From Symsagittifera roscoffensis (taxonomy: Eukaryota; Xenacoelomorpha; Acoela; Convolutidae), in NCBI RefSeq assembly GCF_963678635.1, contig NC_087070.1, forward strand, positions 47,969,467 to 48,033,466: a DNA stretch of 64,000 bases, given 5' to 3'. Numbering within the stretch: the first letter of the stretch is position 1; every line of letters starts with the position of its first letter. The position numbers were made by a program, and so were the translations under genes. Shown here piece after piece: positions 55,371-64,000 of this stretch. The notes under the pieces are model-generated. The model saw only the letters and a list, made by a program, of their open reading frames with translations. It was not told the origin of the DNA and made no database searches.

Positions 55371-55835
55371 TCAATTGTTCTCTCTAATTAACTGAGAATT
55401 TGTCTCGTTATCAATTGCTCTCTACTCTGACTGAAAACCAACTACTCCTTATAGTACCAAACAACTGTTGTGAATCTGACATTTTCTCCAGTACCCTCCA
55501 AATCCTTATCTTTCTTTACACTTAGTTTTAGTTAAGTCACGCCATTCCGCTTAAATCACCCTTCCGCACATGCTTTAGGACAATTTCCCTCCTCCTGTCA
55601 ACTCTGCCACGTGCCAAATTCGTTTTCCTATCAATCCTTTCACGCTTACTAGATACCCGGTATGTGGTAGGTGTCACGATTTGACCAAGCAAACAAATGT
55701 CATACGATTCTAATCAACTATTTCCTGACGTCAGTGATTTCAGCTATCGAGTTCAACTCAACCTCCAAACCATGCTATCTTTGCTCAGTGACCCTCCCAA
55801 GGTCTTTATTTTAACGACTTTTTTAACGCTCCGTC
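55368..55835. repeat. Repeat module alpha, copy 2
   Basis: Second copy of 46,627-47,083, starting exactly where minisatellite array 1 ends. Confidence 0.85.
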
Positions 55836-56299
55836 CTCCCAAGGGTAGGGGGAGACTCTTTTCATAGGTAGCTAAATCATTTCAGGCTTTTAAATTTTCT
55901 ATCTGTACTGTACTCGAATTCCGACCTTCTAGCTATCAGAGGAAGGTAGTTCGTCTATTAGGGTTTGAATTAAACCAAAACGTCACATCCAGGAAGCCAA
56001 ATAAGATTCCCGTCCATTCATACTATTTATTAGACTTAACTCTCATGCTGCAGTCCTATTACTAACAGTTTCCCCAGGCACTACCTAGTTGAATTGCTAT
56101 TATTAGAACGATTACCAAATTGAACCCAAAATTTACCATGTCCTTTTTGAATTAACTCTGCTACTCCAGGGTTGCAATGTACAAGCTCTATCACTATCAT
56201 CCTCTGATCTAGTTCCCAAAATACAAGTTTCCACCCAATTTTTATCAAGGTGCCGGTTCATATCTCCATGGGAATAGGCCAGGGAATACACCACTTTCC
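55836..56299. other. Segment between modules alpha and gamma
   Basis: No recognised gene. A minus-strand open frame of 71 codons (56,133-56,348) is interrupted by module gamma and lacks a motif. Confidence 0.4.
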
Positions 56300-56639
56300 G
56301 GTGTTTATCTCGGGGTTTCTTATGCAATTTTGGGGTCAAAACGCCCAAACGTCAACTTAAGGTCATCCAGTGGTTAACCGGGTTCAAACTTCCACATATG
56401 GGATCAGAAACCTTTGAGGGTTCCAACTACTAAATTCCATTCATATCTCAATCATACTTCAAAATTTATCTCATTTCTAAGGTCCATTGTCACTTTTTCC
56501 GGAAAAAAGCTATTGCCATCGGAAGGAGTCGCCGGAGGGTTTTCACTCACAAGGGGACTTCTTTCGCGGTTCGTATCTTAAGTAGACTGCCGCAGTGAAA
56601 TCATTATGCCACTGTCCATTGTTGTTTTTAAATAACCTA
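56300..56639. repeat. Repeat module gamma, copy 1
   Basis: Matches 59,555-59,880; shared blocks include tatgcaattttggggtcaaa and ggtcatccagtggt. It lies directly before module beta in both places. Confidence 0.82.
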
Positions 56640-58610
56640 TTTGGATAAAAGTTTAAATTATGACAAAAGATTTATCTTGCCACTATAAATTATCCCTCCA
56701 ACTTTCATCTCCCTGCGTTCAGTGGAGGCCGAGAAACGACTTGCGGAAGTTATGGGTGGGTATTTTTACTTAGGGCATAAGAACGTAAGTGGTATCCTAG
56801 GGTTCTGGGGTTCCAAACGTAAGTTTGCCTCAACTAGGCCTACAACATATTATAATTTGAGGACAATACTGCCGCTAGTTTCCGAGTTCTGATAGGGTTA
56901 TTTACACTTCCGGGGACAGTTGTCACTTGCCCCACAAGGGTTTGAGGGGTTCCGTTTTTTGTATCCCCGTGTCAAATCATCTCTAGTATCGCTCCTCTGA
57001 ATTTCATAATATTAGCTGCTTTAGTTCCGATTTTGGTGGGGGGGGGGGCTCGCGATTTTGTCGAATTTTAATTTCTGGCTTAAGAGGGACAATATTTTCC
57101 AAACTATAATTATTTTGAGCTATCTTTGTTTGCTGTACTACTTATCTTAATGACGAATCAATCATACGCTCGGGTTACTATGAGCCTAACCACACTGCAT
57201 GCAAGTCCCAAGGAAACACATTCTATGTTCAGTTCTTATTTTGTCGAAAGTGTATTAAGACCACCGATCCTACAGCTGGAAGCATAACACGAATGATTTA
57301 TGCGTGGCGAAATATCTCGCACAACAAAATCGTTGAATTCAGACTACCTATTTAATCGCAATAGTTTTGCGCGACTCCAATTTTCACAACTGATCTTTGA
57401 TATTGCCCAAAATGTGTAGTTTTTTGGTATTTTTTCCCAAAAACAACTCGATTTGGATTAAGTGGCAGTCGCATCATTCACGGCTTTACCCTGTACACGA
57501 GCAAATTTGTTTTGATAGGAATAAGTATCTCGCTTCAATTCAATTTGGAATGCATCAAAACGCCGCTTACGCGTGTTTTATAAACGCAACTTATCGCGCG
57601 TAAACTTGCTATTTTCAAAATCCGTTACTTTAAGAAAAATTTTCACAGAAAATCGTTCTAAATAACAATTCAAGACAACGATACCTTTCAGTACTATTTT
57701 TTTAAAATGCGTAGGTATTTAAACGAAAAATAACTGAATTCTGAAAACCACCCAAGCATATATTTTCTTTAATTTTTTCAAAAGTCTGAACAAAAAACGG
57801 CCGTTACTTTTAATTTTTTCATGAAAATTCTCCTATCTGCTCCAATCACTTCATTTAATCAATTGAACTATATGAAGCGTACATCTTTACCTCAAGTAGT
57901 TTTAGAGGTACAAACATAGCGTTATTAGGACAATTTTAGTTCAGCAAAAACCAACTGAGAAAAATTTTTGTTTGGTTAAAATTCTTTTGGTTAGCTTAAC
58001 CATCTTCTTGTATCAATTTTTTCAAAAATGACAAAAATACTCTTACAGCAAAGAAGGGAAATTGCTCTGCTTTTTGAGGTCTCTAGAGTTGAGTTTGCCA
58101 TAAACAATAAACGATTGATTCAAATTAAAAAAAAATTCAAAGCGAAAATTTTGAGATTTTTTGAAATGCATCTTTCCTCATGCTATGTAAAAACAAATTG
58201 AAAATCATTTTGGAGGACAAACATCTCGTTACTTTCATTTGATGCCTGAACAAAAACTTTATTCGGTATGGTTTTGTTTCCCTCTGCAATTTTTGATGCA
58301 ATTTTTATATCATTGAAATTTAGACGTTGAATTTAATGAGCAACTATTAAAAACGCTTAGAAAATCACCATATGCGTAACTCATTTATCGTTTGGGATCT
58401 GATAAGATTTCAAAGTATTTATTTAAATTCGAGCTTTTGAAAATTTCTGGTGTTGAGACCTTATTTTAAATGCTACCTTGGTAAACCAAAAATAAACAAT
58501 TATTGCTGAAACTGGCGAAATTAAGTATAAACAAGTTTAGAACTTATTTTGCTGGTCGGAACCGTTGTATTAGTTGGGATCTTTCTGCGGTATGAGACCG
58601 TTTTGATGGC
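56640..58610. repeat. Repeat module beta, copy 2
   Basis: Same order as 47,318-48,970, with an insertion of about 215 bp near 57,495-57,715 absent from copy 1. It ends just before minisatellite array 2. Confidence 0.85.
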
Positions 58611-58627
58611 TGGTAAGCTTCTGTTAG

Positions 58628-59090
58628 CTACGATCCTTCTGTTGGTTGAAGAATCATTCTGTTGCTTGAGACTTTTCTTTGGTTGAGACCCTTCTGCTGG
58701 TTAGGAGATTCGTCTGGTTTGGGAAAAGCCCTCTGTTGGTTGAGACTTTTCCTTGATTGAGAGCCTTCTGCTGGATGGGAACTTCATCTGGTTTGGGAGG
58801 ATCCCTATGTTGGTTGAGACTCTTCCTTGGTTGAGACCCTTCTGCTGGTTGGGATCTTCGTTTGGTTTGGGAGGATCCCTATGTTGGTTGAGACTTTTCA
58901 TTGGTTGAGACCATTCTGCTGGTTGGGAACTTCGTCTGGTTTGGAAAGATCCCTCTGTTGGTTGAGACTTTTCCTAGATTAAGACCCTTCTGCTGGTTGG
59001 GAACTTCGTTTGGTTTGGGAGGATCCCTCTGTTCGTTAAGACTCTTCCTTGGTTGCGACCCTTCTGCTGGTTGGGAAATTAGTTCAAAAT
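58628..59090. repeat. 74-bp minisatellite array 2, about 6 copies
   Basis: Same unit as array 1, preceded by the same transition sequence (ctgttggttgaagaatcatt here, gttcaagaatcatt in array 1). Confidence 0.95.
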
Positions 59091-59554
59091 CATGACAATT
59101 TTGCAGTCTTCAAAACTAGTCTGCTTATTATCTAATCAATCAATATTACCACTAATGGCCTGGATTTATTTCCTTACCTTGAGATTTTTGCGATTTACGT
59201 CGAGATTTTGAGTAGTCAATTCTGATTGGCTGAATATAAGCAAAAATTAATTTCAAACATTCGGTCCTTCAAGCACGAGGGACGGTGGAATCCCTCATAG
59301 GCGAGGGACGGAATGCGCGAAAATAAACATCCACCAATCAGATTTCAGTGATCTAAAATTTGGAAAGAAAGTAAACAGTTTCAGAGAATGAGTATTGATA
59401 TTGGCCAAATATAAAAACGGCAGAAATAAGCAAAATTTCCAAATTGCCACTGACGCCTCCGAATTGGAACAAATTTTATATTTCAAGAGTTTCGTTATGA
59501 AAGAAGCAAAATTTTGCTTCATTCATTTGAATGGCGATTGCTTCTTTTTAATCG
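59091..59554. other. Unique spacer between arrays
   Basis: No gene. It contains cggtccttcaagca, whose reverse complement recurs near 63,872, and a short gagggacgg repeat, so a small unclassified element is possible. Confidence 0.4.
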
Positions 59555-59880
59555 CGGAGTTTTCTATGCAATTTTGGGGTCAAAAAGCCCAAATGTCAAC
59601 TTAAGGTCATCCAGTGGTCAACCGGGCTCAAACTTCTACATATGGGATAAGAAAATTTTGAGCGTTCCAACTACCAAACTCCATTTATATCTCAATCATA
59701 CTCCAAAATTTATCTCATTTCTAAGGTCCATTGTCGTTTTTTCCGGAAAAAAGCTATTGCCATCGGAAGGAGTCGCCAGAGGGTTTTCACTCATTTGGGG
59801 TCCTTTTTCGCGGTTCGTATTTTTTGTCGACTGCCGCAATGAAATCATTATGCGACTGTTTATTATTGTTCGTAAATAAC
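59555..59880. repeat. Repeat module gamma, copy 2
   Basis: Second copy of 56,300-56,639 with scattered substitutions. Confidence 0.82.
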
Positions 59881-59904
59881 CTATTTCCAATCTAGGCGGG
59901 TGTT

Positions 59905-60452
59905 TTTCAAAAGCTAATAGCTTCCGATCCAACCGTTGGAAAAAGTTTGAATTATAACAAAAGATTTGTTTTGCCACTACAAATCATCCCTCCAACTTTC
60001 ATCTCCCTGCGTTCATTGGAGGCCGAGAAACGACTTCCGGAAGTTAGGGGTGGGTCTATTTACTTAGGGCATAAAAACAGAAGTGGGGTCTTAGGGTTCT
60101 GGGGTTCTAAACTTAAGTTTCCCTCAATTAGGCCTACAACATATCAAAATTTGAGCCCAGTACTGCCGCTAGTTTTCGAGTTCTGATAGGGTTATTTACA
60201 CTTCCGGGGACAAGGGCTTGAGGGGTTCCGTTTTTCGTATCCCCGTGTCAAATCATCTCTAGTATCGCTCCTCTGAATTTCCAAATATTAGTTTCCTTAG
60301 TTCCGATTTTGGTGGGGGGGGGTTTCGCGATTTTGTCAAATTTTAATTTCTGGCTTAAGAGGGACAATATTTTCCAAACTTGAATTATTTTGAGCTATCT
60401 TTGTTTGCTGTACTACTTCTCTTAATGACGAATCAATCATATGCTCAGGTTA
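59905..60452. repeat. Repeat module beta, copy 3 (5' part only)
   Basis: Matches the first 550 bp of module beta (47,318-47,900) and stops at caggtta, where array 3 begins shortly after. Confidence 0.85.
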
Positions 60453-60469
60453 TAATCAACGCATCATAC

Positions 60470-62175
60470 CTCTGTTCGTTGAGACTCTTCCTTGATTGCA
60501 ACCCTTCTGCTGGTTGGGAAATTTGTCTGGTTTGAGAGGATCCCTGTGTTGGTTAAGGTTTTTCATTGGTTGAGACCCTTCTGCTGGTTGCGAACTTCGT
60601 CTGATTTGGGAGGAGACCTCTGTTGTTTGAGACTTTTTTTGGTTGAGACCCTTCTGCTGGTTGGGAACTTCGTCTGGTTTGGGAGGATCCCTCTGTTGGT
60701 TGAGATTTTTCCTTGGTTGAGACCCTTCTGCTAGTTGGGACTTCGTCTGGTTTGGGAGGATCCCTCTGTTGGTTGGAATTTTTCCTTGGTTGAGACCCTT
60801 CCGCTGGTTGGGAACCTTGTCTGGTTTGGGAGGAGACCTCTGTTGTTTGAGACTTTTCCTTGGTTGAGACCCTTCTGTTGGTTGGGAACTTCGTCTGGTT
60901 TGAGAGGCTCCCTCTGTTGGTTGAGATTTTTTCTTGGTTGAAGCCCTTCTGCTGGTTGGGATTTTTTTGTCTGGTTTGGGAGGATCCCTCTGTTGGTTGA
61001 GACATTTCTTTGGTTAAGACCCTTCTGCTGGTTGGGGACTTCGTCTGGTTTGGGAGGATCTCTCTGTTGGTTGACACTTTTCCTTGATTTAGACCCTTCT
61101 GCTGGTTGGGAACTTCGTCTGGTTTGGGAGGATCCCTCTGTTGGTTGAGACCCTTCTCCTGGTTGGGACTTCGTCCAATTTGGGAGGATCCCGCTGATGG
61201 TTGAGACTTTTCCTTGGTTGAGACCCTTCTGCTGGTTGGGATTTCGTCTGGTTTGGGAGGATCCCTCTGTTGTTTGAGACTTTTCCTTGGTTGAGACCCT
61301 TCTGCTGTTTGGAATTTTGTCTGTTTTGGGAGGATCCCTCTGTTGGTTGAGACTTTTCCTTGGTTGAGACCCTTCTGCTGGTTGGGACTTCGTCTGGTTT
61401 GGGAGGATCCCTCTGTTGGTTGAGACTTTTTCTGGGTTGAGACCCTTCTGCTGGTTGAGATTTTGTCTGGTTTGCGAGGATCCCTCTGTTGGTTGAGGCT
61501 TTTCCTTGGTTGAGACCCTTCTGCTGGTTGGGACTTTGTCTGGTTCGGGAGGATCCCTCTGTTGGTTGAGACTTTTTCTTGGTTGAGGCCCTTCTGCTGA
61601 TTGGGACTTCGTCTGGTTTGGGAGGATCCCTCTGTTGGTTGAGACTTTTCCTTGGTTGAGACCCTTCTGCTGGTTGGGAACTTCGTCTGGTTTGGGAGGA
61701 TCCCTCTGTTGGTTGAGACTTTTTCTTGGTTGAGGCCCTTCTGGTGATTGGGATTTCGTCTGATTTGGGAGGATCCCTCTGTTGGTTGAGAATTTTCCTT
61801 GGTTGAGACCCTTCTGCTGGTTGGGAACTTCGTCTGGTTTGGGAGGATCCCTCTGTTGGTTGAGACTTTTTCTTGGTTGAGGCCCTTCTGCTGATTGGGA
61901 CTTCGTCTGGTTTGGGAGGATCCCTCTGTTGGTTGAGACTTTTCCTTGGTTGAGACCCTTCTGCGGGTTGGGAACTTCATCTGTTTGGGAGGATCCCTCT
62001 TTTGGTTGAGACTTTTTCTTGGTTGAGACCCTTCTGCTGGTTGGGCTTTCGTCTGGTTTGGGAGGATCCCTCTGTTGGTTGATACTTTTCCTTGGTTGAG
62101 ACCCTTCTGCTGGTTGGGAACTTCATCTGGTTTGGTAGCCTTCTCGTGTTAGAATCCATCTGCTGGTTGGGAAAT
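60470..62175. repeat. 74-bp minisatellite array 3, about 23 copies
   Basis: The most regular of the three arrays. Its minus strand contains an uninterrupted 475-codon open frame (60,553-61,980) that cycles through all three frames of the unit. The translation alternates KSLNQQRDPPKPDEVPNQQK, VSTNRGILPNQTKFPTSRR and KSQPTEGSSQTRR-type phrases. Confidence 0.97.
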
Positions 62176-62254
62176 TCGCTCTGGATTGGACCTTTCTATA
62201 GGCCTAGACCCTTTTATTTATCTGTGTGCTAAATTTATCTGCAGTCAAAGTTTA

Positions 62255-62443
62255 AAATGCCTTTTTTGGCCTGTTTTTTCAAAATTTTGCCTGCGGCGCA
62301 GAACATTTTTCCGCAAACAATTTTCTCTGGGAGAGCTCGGAAAATCAATATGAACGACCTAAAAAGGGGTCGACAAAAATTTCGATTTTTTTTGAAAATA
62401 AGCCCCCACCCCCCTCGAGAAAATCCTAGATGATCCGCCCCTG
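62255..62443. mobile_element. Truncated hAT-type MITE (right part)
   Basis: Carries the tttgcctgcggcgcag, gggagagctcg and ctcgagaaaatcctagat blocks and ends gatccgcccctg. The left half is missing. An extra GAT is inserted near the end. Confidence 0.78.
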
Positions 62444-62879
62444 ATTATTGGCGCTACTAAATTTCAATTAGACGTCTCGTTAACTAGTGGACAAAAAGAA
62501 GCACAAAATCAGGCTTTTATTGCCTGTTTTGCCTGTTTTCAAAATTGCCTCTTTTCAAATTTGACATTGAGCAAATGTTTTACATAGACCGAGAACAAAC
62601 TACAAGTTATCAGAGCTACCATTACGGTGCAAAGTGTTAAGTCAAAAACTGTCTGGCAGAACTGTGTCTGGCCTTTTTTTGAGTTTTACACAGCCAATGA
62701 TTAGTTTTAGAAAGCCTTAGGTTAAATTAACACCGTGTTAACTCGATGCAGGGCAATTTGGAACACACTTAAATCTCGGTTATATTCCGGATTTCCTTCA
62801 CAATTTTTAACGTGTTTTCAAATTCCCAGATTGATTGCGCTTTCCCCAAAATGCCATACTATGGGATCGGCAACCTGTT
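62444..62879. other. Spacer between two MITE copies, nothing recognised
   Basis: AT-rich sequence. No gene supported. Confidence 0.5.
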
Positions 62880-63332
62880 TGTATATCCAGGGGCCGATCT
62901 AGGATTTTCTCGATTTCTCGAGGGGGGGGGGGGGCGGATTTTCAAAAATTTTCGAAAATTTTGTCGATTTTTTTTAGGTCGACCGAAATGATTTTCTAAG
63001 CTCTCCCAAAGCACTAAAAAAGACCGTGTTTTGGTGAATTTTTCAGCGCCGCAGGCAAAATTTTGAAAAACGCCAAAAAAGGCGTTTTTAGGCACTTTTT
63101 AGAAAATTTTGACCAAAAAAATTTGTTTTTTTTTTTTGGCGCGCGCTCCCGCCTTAAAGTAAGTATATATTGGCGGCGAAGGCGCCTTTAGAAAAATTTT
63201 AGGGTCCGTCACGAAATATGGATATCTCAAAATAGTACAAAGGGGGGACCCTTTGGGTCGGCAGGGGGTCGAATCCCTGAGGGGGGTGAGTCCGCCCCCC
63301 GCCCCCCTCCTAAATCAGCCCCTGTATATATC
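62880..63332. mobile_element. hAT-type MITE, 437 bp, inverted orientation
   Basis: Element 62,888-63,324 begins CAGGGGCCGATCTAGG and ends TCAGCCCCTG. Target duplications TGTATATC (62,880-62,887) and TATATATC (63,325-63,332) match at 7 of 8 bases. It lies in the opposite orientation to the copies at 6,230 and 14,690. Confidence 0.88.
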
Positions 63333-64000
63333 CTCAGAATGTCTTTGAATTCCTCGTATGAAGTTTAAAATTTTCAACAATTAGATTTTCATATGATTGA
63401 TGCCAATGGGAAAACCCGAAATAATTTTTTACGCTTAGCTGCGCTGATACTACTTGTCAATTTTCTAAGAATTAGTAATTTTCGCGAGATGGCCCAATAA
63501 AAATTATCAAAATCTGGTTCCAAGGACTTTACTCCGATGGGACAGGTAGTGGAGTAAATAACTAGTTCTTGCTTGAAACCAAATTTTATAATTTCATTAT
63601 AGGTACCACTGATAGTTTTCTATCGGTCTATGAAAAGTTTTTGTCTAAGCTCAAAGTAGATAGTGTCTTAAATTTTTTTGAAAACAGGCCTGCTGCTAGA
63701 GACTAAAAACCTGCTATCGTGCTTAATTTTGTCAGGTGCTAGGGATTTTAGCAGACTAGTTTTTTAGCAGACCGGTTTTTTAGCAGACCGGTTTTTAGCA
63801 GACTCAGAACAATTATAAAGTGTGACCGCTTGCTCCGCTGCGCTTCAATTCAACACGGGGAGGGTTTACATGCTTGAAGGACCGCATGCTTGAAAAATTT
63901 CAACCAATCAAAATCGCTTAGCGTTTCTATTGGCTAAATGCCTTTCTCACAAAATCGAAGTCAAAATTAACAGAAAATATATTAAATCAGTGGAAAATAA
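63333..64000. other. End of window, mostly unique
   Basis: No gene supported. Contains the short tandem repeat at 63,746 and a segment near 63,870 that is an inverted match to 59,266. Confidence 0.45.
63746..63805. repeat. Short tandem repeat, about 18-bp unit
   Basis: Four units of tagcagaccggtttttt, the first and last diverged. Confidence 0.85.

Noticed and set aside
60553..61980. A 475-codon minus-strand open frame taken as a repetitive protein gene
   Set aside because: It is exactly coextensive with the 74-bp minisatellite, starts and ends within repeat units, has no splice or promoter context, and arises because all minus frames of the unit lack stops. Kept only as a finding.
1..64000. 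tRNA or rRNA genes
   Set aside because: Scanning by eye for A- and B-box patterns and rRNA cores gave only isolated partial matches such as gtcgaatccctga inside a MITE.

Overview
The window looks like a non-coding-rich piece of an animal (metazoan) nuclear genome, AT-rich and crowded with repeats. The evidence is spliced genes with GT..AG introns, a prominin-family membrane glycoprotein gene, a CR1/Jockey-like non-LTR retrotransposon, Ty3/gypsy-type LTR elements and hAT-type MITEs. The lineage cannot be fixed from sequence alone. An invertebrate is likely. Nothing here is bacterial: no operons, CRISPR arrays, rRNA or tRNA were recognised.

Region 1 (about 1-25,840) is the 3' part of a + strand prominin-like gene. 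I can splice ten exons between 992 and the TAG at 25,314. They encode a helical extracellular loop, a conserved Cys pair, the last transmembrane helix and a long Pro/Ser/Gln/Asn-rich cytoplasmic tail. The gene's 5' end lies outside the window. Its introns hold several hAT MITEs with 8-bp target-site duplications, a 14-copy 165-bp satellite (15,941-18,235), and a CR1-like LINE (about 18,940-23,515). The LINE has three reading frames: an SGNH esterase, a PHD-finger protein, and an endonuclease-reverse transcriptase. The third is separated from the second only by an in-frame TGA in the strong readthrough context TGA-CTA-G.

Region 2 (25,840-39,700) is a retrotransposon graveyard. It contains a decayed minus-strand LTR element (LTRs 26,621-27,289 and 30,109-30,794). 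A much younger direct duplication with period 5,068 bp overlaps it. Downstream is a decayed plus-strand gypsy element (33,367-39,696) with LTRs, primer-binding site, polypurine tract and gag-to-integrase remnants, including a duplicated integrase segment.

Region 3 (39,700-46,100) holds a terminal-inverted-repeat element with a G-rich minisatellite core, a 129-bp foldback, and the one complete gene. That gene has two exons (43,047-45,364) and encodes a 700-residue, probably myristoylated and palmitoylated, mostly disordered protein.

Region 4 (46,100-64,000) is a mosaic of repeated modules. Three times, a non-coding module is followed by an array of a 74-bp minisatellite (about 86, 6 and 23 copies). 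Because 74 is not a multiple of three and its minus strand lacks stops in all frames, the arrays create long cyclic-frame open reading frames. Two more MITE copies close the window.
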